Origin: an uncultured Kiritimatiellota bacterium
GTDB lineage: Bacteria > Verrucomicrobiota > Kiritimatiellia > RFP12 > DVOR01
Assembly (NCBI GenBank): GCA_944389585.1
Contig: CALXMW010000007.1
Span: forward strand, 45,292 to 109,291
DNA: 64,000 nucleotides
Direction of reading: 5' to 3'
The notes under the pieces are model-generated. The model saw only the letters and a program-made list of their open reading frames with translations. It was not told the DNA's origin and did no database searches. Each line of letters begins with the position of its first letter. Positions within the stretch are counted from its first letter, which is position 1. Shown here piece after piece: positions 41,567 to 50,176 of the stretch. Made by a program: the position numbers and the translations under genes.

Positions 41567-42373
41567 ATGCGCACCTGGACCCCCCAGAAGATCCGCGCCC
41601 TCAAGGGCGCCCGCCGCTTCGCCGCCGTCACCTGCTACGACGCCACCTCCGCGGCCATCGTCGAGGCCCTCGGCCCCGACGCCCTCCCCCTCGTCCTCGT
41701 CGGCGACAGCCTCGGCATGATCATGCAGGGCCACGACTCGCCCCTGCCCGTGACGATGGACGCGATGGTCTACCACACCCAATGCGTCGGCCGCGCCCTG
41801 CGCACGGCCTTCCTCCTGGCGGATCTCCCCTTCGGCGCCTACCAGGTAAGCGACGAGGAGGGCCTGCGCAACGCCCTGCGCCTCGTCAAGGAAGGCGGCG
41901 CCGACGGCGTGAAGCTCGAGGGCGGCGAGCGCGTCGTCCCCCTCGTCCGCCGCCTCGTCGAGGCCGGCGTCCCCGTCTGCGGCCACCTCGGCCTCACCCC
42001 CCAAAGCTGCCTGGCCATGGGGGGCTTCAAGGTGCAGGGGCGCGACCCCCAGGCCGCCGAGCGCCTCCTGCGCGACGCCCGCGCCCTCGAGGCCGCCGGC
42101 TGCTTCGCCCTCGTGGCCGAGGGCGTCCCCGCCGCGCTCGGCGGGCGCCTCGCCGCCGAGCTCGCCATCCCCGTCGTCGGCATCGGCGCCGGCCCGGGCA
42201 CCGACGGCCAAATCCTCGTCTGGCAAGACCTGCTCGGCCTCACCCAAGGCCGCGTGCCCAAGTTCGTCCGCCGCTTCGGCGCCCTCGGCGACGCCGCCAC
42301 GGCCGCCCTCACGGCCTACGCCGCCGCCGTCGCCGACGGCACCTTCCCCGCCGAGGGCGAAACCTACGCATGA
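41567..42373 (+). CDS. panB: 3-methyl-2-oxobutanoate hydroxymethyltransferase
   Basis: PanB transfers a hydroxymethyl group from methylene-tetrahydrofolate to ketoisovalerate, the first step toward pantothenate. The 268-residue protein has VTCYDATSAAIVEA, LVGDSLGMIMQGHDSPLPVTMDAMVYHTQCV, GGADGVKLEGG, VCGHLGLTPQS and VVGIGAGPGTDGQILVWQDLLGL, all typical. Location beside fhs makes metabolic sense because both use one-carbon folates. Its stop overlaps the start of the SNF2 gene by four bases. panC is elsewhere (20984-21823). Confidence 0.97.
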   Translation: MRTWTPQKIRALKGARRFAAVTCYDATSAAIVEALGPDALPLVLVGDSLGMIMQGHDSPLPVTMDAMVYHTQCVGRALRTAFLLADLPFGAYQVSDEEGLRNALRLVKEGGADGVKLEGGERVVPLVRRLVEAGVPVCGHLGLTPQSCLAMGGFKVQGRDPQAAERLLRDARALEAAGCFALVAEGVPAALGGRLAAELAIPVVGIGAGPGTDGQILVWQDLLGLTQGRVPKFVRRFGALGDAATAALTAYAAAVADGTFPAEGETYA

Positions 42374-44856
42374 TCCTGCGCCTCCGCCGTCAAGGCCGCG
42401 CCCTTGCCCTCTGGGGCGAGGCCCAGGGGCGGCCGGTGCCCGCGTCCGACCTGGCCGCCGCGCTTGCGCCCTTCTTCCACGGCTGGCGCGCGCCGGTGCT
42501 GGAGGGCCGCGGCGTCCTCCACCTGCTCCAAGGCCTCTGCCACGGCCTCGCCGCGCCGCTCGTCACCCCCGGGCCCGACGTCCGCGCCGCCGCCGCCGCG
42601 TGGCGGTGCGTCGCGCGCCTCGTCGCCGCCGGGCGCGTCGCGCCGGCCTATGAGGGGGGCGAGGCCCGCTGGCGCGCCACCCTTTTGCCCGCGGGACACG
42701 AGCCCGCCCTCGTCCACGCCCTTGTGGACGCTTGGATGCGCGTCTGCGCCAGCACCACCCTCACCCGCGCCCAGGCCGCCCGCGGGCGCTTCCTGACGGC
42801 CGACGACGCTTGGCTGGCCGCCCTCCGCGCCCCCGGGGCGAAGGTCTCCCCCGCCGATCCCGCCCTGGCCGGGGCCCTGCGCACGTGGGCCGCGCCGCTC
42901 TACGAAGGCGGCCGCGCCGCGCTCCCCATTCGGCCCGTCCACGGCGGGGAGGGATGGCGGCTCGACCTGCCCGGGCTGGAGGCGTGGCGGCGGGGCGAGG
43001 CCGCCGAGCCGCCCGCGGCCGCGCTCCGGCTCTTGGGGCAGGCGGTGGCCGTCGCGCCGATGTTGGCCCTGCCGCAGCCGTGGGGGGCGGAGACCTTCGC
43101 CCGCTTCCTGCGCGAGGCCGTCCCCGCGCTCCGCGCCGCGGCCTTCGCCGTCGACCTGCCGCCTGCGTTGGAGCCCGCGGCGCCGGAGGTGCGCGAGACC
43201 GCCGTGGCGGTGTCGGGCGACGCGGTACGCCTGGAGCGCTCCGTCCTCGTCGGCGGTGTGGAGCTCCCCGAGGGCGAGGCGCGCGCTTTGCTCGACGCGG
43301 GGGAGCCGTTGGCCTTCGTGCGCGGCGCGTGGCGGTACGTGGATTTGGAGGCCCTGCGGCGCGCGCTCGAGGCGTTGGGGCCGGCGGAGCTGCCGCGCCG
43401 CAGGGCTTTGCCGCTCCTGTTGGCGGGGGCGGTGCGGGTGGCGCCGGGCGCGCAGGCGGTGCAGGATTTCCTGCGCGAGATGACCGCGCCGCCGGCGGGC
43501 GAGCTGCCCTTGCGCGGGGTGCTCCGGCCTTACCAGGCGCAGGGCGTCTGCTGGCTGATGCAGGCGGCGGCGCATGGGCTGGGCGTGTGCCTGGCCGACG
43601 ACATGGGCCTGGGCAAGACGGTGCAGGCCATCGCCTTTCTGATGACGCGCCCGGCGCCGGCGTTGGTCGTCGCGCCGCTGACGGTGCTGCCGGTGTGGGA
43701 GCGCGAGTTGGCGCGGTGGGCGCCGGGGCTGCGCGTGCTGCGCCAGACGGGGCCGGGGCGCCCGCGGCGCGAGGCTTTCGCCAAGCGCGCCGGGGCGTGT
43801 GACGTCGTGCTCACGGCGTATGGCTACCTGTGGCGGGATTACGCGGATTTGCGGCGCGTGCGCTGGCGGAGCCTGGTGCTCGACGAGGCGCAGCTCATCA
43901 AGAACCCTTCCACCCGCCAATCCCAGGCCGCGCGTTCCCTCGGCGCGGAGGCCCGCGTGGCGCTCACCGGCACCCCCATCGAGAACAGCCTCGACGACCT
44001 GTGGTCCATCCTCGACTTCCTCAATCCCGACCTTTTCGGGCCGCGGCGCGACTTCGCCGAGCGGTATGCCGACCCCGCGCGCCTGCGCCGCGCCGTCGGC
44101 CATTTCCTGCTGCGCCGCCTCAAGACCGACCCGGCCATCCTGCCCGATCTCCCGCCGCGCATCACGCAGGAGCATTACGCCCCGCTCTCCGACGCGCAGG
44201 CCGCGGCCTATGACCTGGCCTTGGCCGAGCACGCGCACGCCCCCGAGGGCCGCCGCGGCGCCGTCCTGGCCTTGCTCACGCGCCTCAAGCTGATCTGCGA
44301 CGGCGCGGGCGAGGGGCTTGACGGCGCGCCCTCGGGCAAGCTCCTCACGTTGCTGCCGCTGCTCGACGACATCCTCGCCGCCGGCGATTCCGCCTTGCTC
44401 TTCACGCAGTACGCCGGCGTCGGCGCGGCCCTTCAGGCCACCCTTTCCGAGCGCCTTGGGCGGCGCGTCCCTTTCCTGCATGGCGGGCTTTCGGCGGCGC
44501 GGCGGCGGGAGGAGGTGGAGGCCTTTTCGGGCGACCCGCGCCCCGGCGTGTTGATTTTGTCGTTGCGCGCCGGCGCCTTCGGCCTGACGCTCACCAAGGC
44601 CAGCCATGTCATCCATTACGACCGGTGGTGGAACCCTGCCGTCGAGAACCAGGCCACCGACCGCGCCCACCGCATCGGGCAGACCAAGGCCGTCGTGGCG
44701 CACCATCTTATCTGCAAGGGCACGCTTGAGGAGCGTATCGACCGGCTTCTGCGCCACAAGCGCCTGTTGGCCGACCAGATCGTCGCGCCCACCCCCGCGG
44801 CCTTGCTTGCCAAGCTGCCGACGGATACGTTGCTGCGTCTGTTGCGCCGCGCCTGA
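42370..44856 (+). CDS. SNF2-family ATPase/helicase without SWIM domain
   Basis: An 828-residue Swi2/Snf2 ATPase. The first 390 residues are poorly conserved, arginine- and alanine-rich, with no zinc site. The motor contains LADDMGLGKT (about 410-419), a DEAQLIKNPSTRQSQAARSL segment (from about 504) and TGTPIENSLDDLWSILDFLNPDLFG. The second lobe has LLFTQYAGV, LSLRAGAFGLTLTKASHVIHYDRWWNPAVENQATDRAHRIGQ. It may act on stalled transcription or DNA-protein complexes, but this is inference. It overlaps panB by four bases and ends the operon. Codon use shifts from C-ending to G-ending between about 42990 and 43870 and back again. Confidence 0.92.
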   Translation: MILRLRRQGRALALWGEAQGRPVPASDLAAALAPFFHGWRAPVLEGRGVLHLLQGLCHGLAAPLVTPGPDVRAAAAAWRCVARLVAAGRVAPAYEGGEARWRATLLPAGHEPALVHALVDAWMRVCASTTLTRAQAARGRFLTADDAWLAALRAPGAKVSPADPALAGALRTWAAPLYEGGRAALPIRPVHGGEGWRLDLPGLEAWRRGEAAEPPAAALRLLGQAVAVAPMLALPQPWGAETFARFLREAVPALRAAAFAVDLPPALEPAAPEVRETAVAVSGDAVRLERSVLVGGVELPEGEARALLDAGEPLAFVRGAWRYVDLEALRRALEALGPAELPRRRALPLLLAGAVRVAPGAQAVQDFLREMTAPPAGELPLRGVLRPYQAQGVCWLMQAAAHGLGVCLADDMGLGKTVQAIAFLMTRPAPALVVAPLTVLPVWERELARWAPGLRVLRQTGPGRPRREAFAKRAGACDVVLTAYGYLWRDYADLRRVRWRSLVLDEAQLIKNPSTRQSQAARSLGAEARVALTGTPIENSLDDLWSILDFLNPDLFGPRRDFAERYADPARLRRAVGHFLLRRLKTDPAILPDLPPRITQEHYAPLSDAQAAAYDLALAEHAHAPEGRRGAVLALLTRLKLICDGAGEGLDGAPSGKLLTLLPLLDDILAAGDSALLFTQYAGVGAALQATLSERLGRRVPFLHGGLSAARRREEVEAFSGDPRPGVLILSLRAGAFGLTLTKASHVIHYDRWWNPAVENQATDRAHRIGQTKAVVAHHLICKGTLEERIDRLLRHKRLLADQIVAPTPAALLAKLPTDTLLRLLRRA

Positions 44857-44860
44857 GGGC

Positions 44861-44893
44861 AAAAAAAGAGGCCCCGGCCGAATGGCCGGGGCC
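44861..44893 (-). terminator. Terminator of the sulfatase/CBM9-like operon
   Basis: Stem GGCCCCGGCC / GGCCGGGGCC with loop GAAT, followed on the minus strand by TCTTTTTTT. Confidence 0.85.
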
Positions 44894-44913
44894 CGTGTGC
44901 CCTGGGGCGCGGC

Positions 44914-45588
44914 TTAGGCGCCGAAGTGGATGGGGGAGAAGTATTTGGGGACGTGGAAGTTGAGCTCGGGGCTTTGGGGCAGGAGGGTGCCCCAGTGGGG
45001 GCGGCTGGAGCAGTCGGCGCATTTGCAGAAGTTGCCCTGCCAGGTTTGTCCGGAGAGGTCGCCGAGGGGGCCGAAGATGCTTTCGAGGTAGGCGCGGGGG
45101 ATGCGCAGGATCATCCACCAGGGGCAGGGGTTGGTGTCCTCGGGGTCGATGACCTGGGGGAGGCTGCCTTTGGCGGTGAGCTTGCGGATGGTGTCTTTGG
45201 AGATGTACTCGAAGTCGGCGAAGCCGCCGGGGGCGCGGGTCCAGTTGCGGATGTGGGAGGAGTGGATGCAGCCGCCGGCGTTGATTTCGATGTTGATGTA
45301 GCCTTTCTCGATTTTGAGGGGTTGGAGGAAGGCTTCGACGCAGGCGTCTTCGCAGACCATGGAGTTGGTGGCGGTGTGGGCGATGCGGACGTAGCGGTCG
45401 TCGACCTGCCAGCAGAGCATGATGTCGTCGCCGTTGTGGAGGGCGCGGAGGGTGGTTTTGGGGTGGTGCTCGGAGGATTTCTCGTGCCAGTAGGCGTATT
45501 CGCCGGGCTGGGCTTTCTGCCAGATGGGGTCGTCTGGGTCGAAGTCGGGGAGGCGGTCGACTTTGTTGATGGTGTATTCGGTGAGCAT
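44914..45588 (-). CDS. Carbohydrate-binding family 9-like protein
   Basis: A 224-residue protein resembling CBM9-like domains, beta-sandwich modules that bind sugars or occur beside glycan-degrading enzymes. It shows DPIWQKAQPGEY near the N-terminus, then TTLRALHNGDDIMLCWQVDDRYVRI, EDACVEAFLQPLKIEKGYINIEINAGG and a C-terminal WQGNFCKCADCSSRPHWGTLLPQSPELNFHVPKYFSPIHF, which closely follows the CBM9-like pattern ending in HWG/H-P-FG. There is no signal peptide, so it may be cytoplasmic or part of a complex. Its start lies 21 bases after the sulfatase stop, suggesting co-transcription. Confidence 0.75.
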   Translation of the reverse strand: MLTEYTINKVDRLPDFDPDDPIWQKAQPGEYAYWHEKSSEHHPKTTLRALHNGDDIMLCWQVDDRYVRIAHTATNSMVCEDACVEAFLQPLKIEKGYINIEINAGGCIHSSHIRNWTRAPGGFADFEYISKDTIRKLTAKGSLPQVIDPEDTNPCPWWMILRIPRAYLESIFGPLGDLSGQTWQGNFCKCADCSSRPHWGTLLPQSPELNFHVPKYFSPIHFGA

Positions 45589-45608
45589 GGGGCTTCTCCT
45601 TTCTCAGA

Positions 45609-47288
45609 TCAGAAGATGTCGGCCTTGATGGGCTGTGCGGGGGCGTATTCGCCGGAGTGGTAGAATTGGTCGGCGTCGCCGACCTCGGCCTTGAGGCGGT
45701 AGAGCTCGACCTTGAGGGCGGCGACGACCTTGGCGTAGGCGGGGTCGGCGTAGACGTTGCGGAGTTCCTCGGGGTCTTTCTTAAGGTCGAAGAGCTCCCA
45801 TTCGTCTTGCTTGTAGTAGTGGATGAGTTTGTAGCGGTGGGTGCGGACGCCGTAGTGGGCGGGGGTGTTGTGCTCGCCACCTTCGATGTAGTAGCGGTAG
45901 TAGAAGGATTGGCGCCAGTCCTTGGGGGTGCCCGCGGTGATGTTGGGGAGGAAGGAGCGGCCTTGGTAGTTGGCGGGGCGGGGGGCGCCGGCGGCGTCGC
46001 AGAAGAAGGCGGCGAAGTCGACGTTGGTGATGAGGTCGGCGTTGGTTTGGCCGGGCTTGACGGCGGCGGGCCAGCGCAGGAGGAAGGGCATCTTGAGGGA
46101 TTCCTCCATCATGAGGCGCTTGTCGTAGAGGCCGTGGTCGCCGAGGAAGAAGCCTTGGTCGGCGGTGTAGATGACGATGGTGTCCTGGTCGATGCCCTTT
46201 TCCTTGAGGTAGTCGAGCATCTGGGCGACGGAGTCGTCGACGGATTGGACGCAGCCGAGGTAGTCCTGCATATAGCGCAGGTAGGAGAGCTTGATGCGTT
46301 CGCGGCGGCGGCGCTCGCGCTCGTCGGCGGGGAGGGCCGCGTCGTCGCGGATTTCCTTGGGCCAGCGGTTCTTGGATTCGCCGCTCTTGTACTGCTGGGG
46401 GTCGACGCCGGGGAACTGGCCGCCCTCGGAGAAGTATTCGGTGAGCTTGAGGTCGGCCTCGATGCGCATGTGGTGCTCAAGGGTCATGGCCGTGTGCTTG
46501 ATGGGGGTGGCGCGGCCGTCGTGGTCGTCGAAGAGGGTGTCGGGGATGGGGATGTCCTCGAGGGTCTTCTTGCGGAAGCTTTCCTTGTACTTGGGCTCGG
46601 GCAGCCAGTTGCGGTGGGGGGCCTTGTGGAGCATGGCCACGAAGAAGGGCTTGCCCTGGGCGAGGGCCTCGTCGATGACGCCTTGGGTGACGCGGGTGAG
46701 GTTGTCGGTGGCGTATTCGCCGGGGAAGGCGATGCGGCCGTTGGCGAGCCTGTCCTTGGCGGTGGGCGGGCAGTGCTCGGCGTCGGTGAAGAAGAAGGGG
46801 TCGAAATACTGCCCCTGGTTCTGGTAGATGGCCCAGCGGTCCCAATCCGTGCCGCGGACGGTCTTGGGGCCGCCCAGGTGCCACTTGCCCAGGAGGGCGG
46901 TGTAGTAGCCGTTCTCGCGGAGCGTGCCGCCGACGGTCTTGATTTTGGGGGAGATGTCGTTGAAGACGGGCACGCCGTTCTTGCAGCTGTACATCCCCGT
47001 CATGATGCAGGCGCGCGAGGGCGTGCAGATCGAGTTCGTCACGAAGACGTCCTGGAAGAGCATCCCCTCCTTCGCCAGGCGATCCATCCCCGGCGTCTTG
47101 TTGATGCGCGAGCCATAGGCCGAGATGGCGTGGGCCGCGTGGTCGTCGGTCATGATGAAAAGGATGTTCGGGCGCTTCTTGGGCGCGGCCGCGGCGCCCT
47201 GCGCGAGGGCCGCGGGCGCCGCCAGCCCCGCGGCGGAAAGGGCCACGCCGCACCCGGCGGCCTTGAGGAAGTCTCTGCGATTGGTCAT
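45609..47288 (-). CDS. Twin-arginine exported sulfatase
   Basis: A 559-residue arylsulfatase-type enzyme that removes sulfate esters, probably from host or plant glycans. The N-terminus carries a Tat signal (TNRRDFLKAAGCGVAL). The S1 sulfatase domain has metal residues MTDDH (D48, D49) and the formylglycine motif C88-T-P-S-R92 in SICTPSRACIMTG. It also has GKWHLGG and a C-terminal segment WELFDLKKDPEELRNVYADP. Cysteine at 88 means maturation by an anaerobic sulfatase-maturating enzyme or FGE; neither is in the window. It is the first gene of a two-gene operon with the CBM9-like protein. Confidence 0.93.
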   Translation of the reverse strand: MTNRRDFLKAAGCGVALSAAGLAAPAALAQGAAAAPKKRPNILFIMTDDHAAHAISAYGSRINKTPGMDRLAKEGMLFQDVFVTNSICTPSRACIMTGMYSCKNGVPVFNDISPKIKTVGGTLRENGYYTALLGKWHLGGPKTVRGTDWDRWAIYQNQGQYFDPFFFTDAEHCPPTAKDRLANGRIAFPGEYATDNLTRVTQGVIDEALAQGKPFFVAMLHKAPHRNWLPEPKYKESFRKKTLEDIPIPDTLFDDHDGRATPIKHTAMTLEHHMRIEADLKLTEYFSEGGQFPGVDPQQYKSGESKNRWPKEIRDDAALPADERERRRRERIKLSYLRYMQDYLGCVQSVDDSVAQMLDYLKEKGIDQDTIVIYTADQGFFLGDHGLYDKRLMMEESLKMPFLLRWPAAVKPGQTNADLITNVDFAAFFCDAAGAPRPANYQGRSFLPNITAGTPKDWRQSFYYRYYIEGGEHNTPAHYGVRTHRYKLIHYYKQDEWELFDLKKDPEELRNVYADPAYAKVVAALKVELYRLKAEVGDADQFYHSGEYAPAQPIKADIF

Positions 47289-47318
47289 GTCTGTGCTCTT
47301 TCGGTTGGTGACAGGGAT

Positions 47319-47329
47319 AGATTAGCACA
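47319..47329 (-). promoter_or_regulatory. Extended -10 promoter of the sulfatase operon
   Basis: TGTGC-TAATCT on the minus strand, 30 bases before the ATG. Confidence 0.5.
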
Positions 47330-47350
47330 ACGGGAGGGAAAAGGGAAGGT

Positions 47351-47387
47351 CGGAAGTTTGGAAGTTTGGAGGCTTAGAGGCTTGGTT
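47351..47387. repeat. Dispersed intergenic repeat, inverted copy
   Basis: GGAAGTTTGGAAGTTTGG followed by AGGCTTAGAGGCTTGG is the reverse complement of the repeat at 47485-47550, so the two flank about 100 bases as an inverted pair. Confidence 0.7.
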
Positions 47388-47484
47388 TGCGGCGGCGTTG
47401 CCGCCGGGCGGCGCGGTAAGACCACTGGGGCCACTGGGACGACTGGGACGGCGCCTTTCGGGCCCCATCGCCGCCGGGGGCGGC

Positions 47485-47550
47485 GGGACGGGCTTCGACC
47501 TCAGGCGCTCCTCCAAGCTTCCAAGCCTCCAAGCCTCCAAACTTCCCTCC
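47485..47550. repeat. Dispersed intergenic repeat, copy 2
   Basis: Matches the copy at 18464-18527 along about 60 bases (GCTTCGACCTCAGGCGCTCC then several CCAAGC/CTTCC units). It lies directly beyond the 3' end of trxB, as copy 1 does for gapA. Confidence 0.75.
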
Positions 47551-47556
47551 TCGGCC

Positions 47557-48477
47557 TCAGCCGAGGAGGAAGCGCTCCGCCTCGAGGGCGGCCTTGGCGC
47601 CGGCGCCGGCGGCGACGACGGCCTGTTTGTAATCCGGGTCCATCACGTCGCCGGCGGCGAAGACGCCCTCGGCCGAGGTGCGCACGCCGCCGCGCACGGC
47701 CACGTAGCCCTGCGCGTCCAGCTCGAGCGCGCCCTTGAGGAAGGCGGTGTTGGGCGTGTGGCCGATGGCCACGAAGAGCCCGCCGACGGGCAGCTCGCGC
47801 GCCGAGCCGTCCTTCACGTTTCGCAGGCGCAGGGCGCTGACGGCGCCGGCGGCGGGGTCGAGCACCTCCTCCACCACGGTGTCCCAGACCGGCTCGATGG
47901 CGGGGTTGGCCAGGACGCGCCCGGCCATCACCTTGCTGGCGCGCAGGGCGTCGCGGCGGTGGATGAGCCAGACCTTGGCGCAGAGGCGCGCCAGGAAGAG
48001 CGCGTCCTCGCAGGCCACGTCGCCGCCGCCCACCACGGCCACCTCCTTGCCGCGGAAGAAGGCGCCGTCGCAGGTGGCGCACCCGCTGACGCCGCGCCCG
48101 ATGAGCGCCTGTTCGCCGGGCACGCCCAGCCAGCGCGCCGAGGCGCCCGTGGCCAGGATGAGGGCGCGGGCCTCGAGCGTCCCGGCCACGAGCGTCTCCA
48201 GGCGCCTCACGGGGCCGGAGAAGTCCGCCCCCACGGCCTCGTCCATCTCGAAGACGGCGCCGAAGCGCTCGGCCTGGCGGCGCATGGACACCACCAGGTC
48301 GTAGCCGTTGGTCGGGCCGGGCAGGCCGGGGAAGTTCTCGATCTCGGTGGTCTGGGTGAGCTGGCCGCCGGGCTGGGCGCCCTCGAGGACGAGGGGGCGG
48401 AGGCCGGCGCGGGCGGCGTAGAGGGCGGCGGTGCAGCCCGCCGGGCCGCTGCCGAGGATGATGAGGTCGTGGGTCAT
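47557..48477 (-). CDS. trxB: Thioredoxin reductase
   Basis: TrxB reduces thioredoxin with NADPH through FAD and a redox disulfide. The 306-residue protein has the FAD motif LIILGSGPAGCTAALYAARAGL, GGQLTQTTEIENFPG, active-site C133-A-T-C136 in GVSGCATCDGAFF, the NADPH-binding VAVVGGGDVACEDALFLA, and C-terminal FAAGDVMDPDYKQAVVAAGAGAKAALEAERFL. The aspartate usually in GDV is present. No thioredoxin gene is adjacent. An intergenic region full of dispersed repeats separates it from the sulfatase gene. Confidence 0.96.
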   Translation of the reverse strand: MTHDLIILGSGPAGCTAALYAARAGLRPLVLEGAQPGGQLTQTTEIENFPGLPGPTNGYDLVVSMRRQAERFGAVFEMDEAVGADFSGPVRRLETLVAGTLEARALILATGASARWLGVPGEQALIGRGVSGCATCDGAFFRGKEVAVVGGGDVACEDALFLARLCAKVWLIHRRDALRASKVMAGRVLANPAIEPVWDTVVEEVLDPAAGAVSALRLRNVKDGSARELPVGGLFVAIGHTPNTAFLKGALELDAQGYVAVRGGVRTSAEGVFAAGDVMDPDYKQAVVAAGAGAKAALEAERFLLG

Positions 48478-48590
48478 GGGGTGGGCGTCCTGTCAGATGA
48501 TGGGGGAGAACGGCGCGCGCAAGCGCGACGGGTGGGGCGTGGGGCCAAGCTCCCAGGCCCCTAAACTTCCGGCCGCGAAGCGGCCCCCGC

Positions 48591-49205
48591 TCACCACGTG
48601 TGGCCCTTTTCGCCGGTGCGTTTGACGATGCGCGTCTCGCGGGACATGAGGACGGTGCCGGTCTTCAGGTCGTTCAGGCGCAGCTGGAAGTAGTATTCGT
48701 ACTGGTGGCCGCCGTTGTCGCGCTTGACGTCGCGGGCGACGATCTTGCCGGTGAGCGAGAAGTCCGGCGCCTTGAGCGTGCCCTGCTTTTGGACGGTGCT
48801 CTGGTCGAACTCCGCGTTGCCGCGCACGGCCCGCGCGTCGGAGATCGTCTCGTCGCGGTTGCTGGCGCTGTCGGCGAAGACGGCGGAGGTGACGAAGCGC
48901 TCGTCGTTGAGCAGGGCCTCGGTGACGCGGGCGGTGACCAGGTCGGTGTCGATGCCCAGGGGCGTGGCGTCGACCACCTTCCCGATGGACACCACGTAGA
49001 GCCGGCCCTCGGGGGTGGCCGCGCGGAGCTTGGCCGAGCCGAGGATGGCCTGCGTGGCCTCCGCTGCGGCGGTCTCGAAGTCCTTGTAATCGAGCCCGGC
49101 GACGACCTCGGCGTCGTTCTCGGTGTCCACCAGCACGGTGCGGTCAAGGCAGCCGGCGCAGAGGAGGAGCGCGCCGAGCGCGAGGGTGGGGAGGGTCTGT
49201 TTCAT
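48591..49205 (-). CDS. LpoB-like penicillin-binding protein activator lipoprotein (copy 1)
   Basis: A 204-residue lipoprotein of the LpoB family. In Escherichia coli LpoB is an outer-membrane lipoprotein that activates PBP1b for peptidoglycan synthesis. The signal peptide ends LLLCAGC. The body shows VDTENDAEVVAGLDYKDFETAAAEATQAILGS, RLYVVSIGKVVDATPLGIDTDLVTARVTEALLNDERF and DFSLTGKIVARDVKRDNGGHQYEYYFQLRLNDLKTG, matching the LpoB pattern. It lies next to a second copy and a YcfL-like gene, as in the conserved gamma-proteobacterial neighbourhood. Whether it partners a PBP1 here is unknown. Confidence 0.85.
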   Translation of the reverse strand: MKQTLPTLALGALLLCAGCLDRTVLVDTENDAEVVAGLDYKDFETAAAEATQAILGSAKLRAATPEGRLYVVSIGKVVDATPLGIDTDLVTARVTEALLNDERFVTSAVFADSASNRDETISDARAVRGNAEFDQSTVQKQGTLKAPDFSLTGKIVARDVKRDNGGHQYEYYFQLRLNDLKTGTVLMSRETRIVKRTGEKGHTW

Positions 49206-49222
49206 GGCGTTGCCTTTCTTCA

Positions 49223-49807
49223 CCACGCGGGCATCCCTTTGGCGACGGCCTTGACCGCCTGGCACGAATCCTGCCAGACGACCACGCCGTCGGAGAGCCG
49301 CGTGGCCTTGAGGGTGAGGAAGTATTCGATGCGCAGCCCGCCGTTGTCCCGGCGGACGTTGCGTTGGGTGAGCTTGCCCGAGAGCGAGAGGTCGGGGGCG
49401 CGGAGCGTCCCCCGTGCCTGCACGCTCGCGGCGTCGAACGCCGCGTCGCCGCGCACGGCCCGCGCCTGGGCCACCGTCGCGTCCGCCGTCGCCCCGAAGG
49501 CGGCGGAGACCACGAAGCGGTCGCTCGCCGAGAGCGCGTCGGCCAGGCGCCCGGTGAGGAGGGCCGGGTCCAGGTGCTGGCAGGTGTCGTTCGTCACGCG
49601 CCCGATGGCGACGACGGCGGGGCGCGCCGCCGAGCCGCCCAGGCGCGGGCTGGCGAGGATGCTGTGGGCCATCTCGGCCGCCGCGGCCTCAAGGTCGCGC
49701 CAGTCGTAGGAGACGGTCGTCTCCACGTCGTTGCGCGTGTCCACCAGCGTGGTGGAGGCGCAGCCGGCGCAGAGGGCGAGCGCCAGGAGGGCCCAGGCCC
49801 GCGCCAT
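49223..49807 (-). CDS. LpoB-like lipoprotein (copy 2)
   Basis: A 194-residue paralogue of the next gene, again with a lipobox (LALCAGC). It shows VDTRNDVETTVSYDWRDLEAAAAEMAHSILASP, PAVVAIGRVTNDTCQHLDPALLTGRLADALSASDRFVVSAAF and LSLSGKLTQRNVRRDNGGLRIEYFLTLKATRL. In this stretch it is closer to the E. coli LpoB phrase HIDTDLLTDRI than copy 1 in some places and further in others. It starts inside the YcfL stop (TGATG) and lies 17 bases before copy 1. Confidence 0.85.
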
Positions 49808-49809
49808 CA

Positions 49810-50172
49810 GTCGAGCTCCTGCAGGTAGAGCCGGAAGTCGGCGCAGTCCCCGCTGGGCGCGGTGGCGCGCAGGTAGCGCACCTCGTAGGGGGCGAGCGAG
49901 ATGCTCAGCCAGGCGTCGGTGGGGCTGCCGGCGCCCACGGCCAGGCCCGCGGCGTCCAGCCAGGTGAAGCGGTAGCGCAGGCGCAGGGGCTCGCCCGCGT
50001 CGTTGCGCATGGTCACCTGGGCCGAGAGGCTGTTGGGCTCGCGCACGGTGCGCACGTCCATCAGCACCACCGCGTCGGCCCCGGGGCCGGAGACGTGGTC
50101 GGCGTAGGGCCCGGCGCATCCGGCCAGGGCCAGCGCGGCGCAGGCCGCAAGCGTGCAAACGGTTCTTTTCAT
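49810..50172 (-). CDS. YcfL-like lipoprotein (DUF1425)
   Basis: A 121-residue lipoprotein with lipobox LALAGC and an immunoglobulin-like body (SLSAQVTMRNDAGEPLRLRYRFTWLDAAGLAVG). This resembles YcfL, which in E. coli lies next to lpoB. The function of YcfL is not established. The stop codon at 49807-49809 overlaps the next gene's start. It is four bases from the COG3014-like gene upstream, making a compact four-gene lipoprotein operon. Confidence 0.82.
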
Positions 50173-50176
50173 GGCG

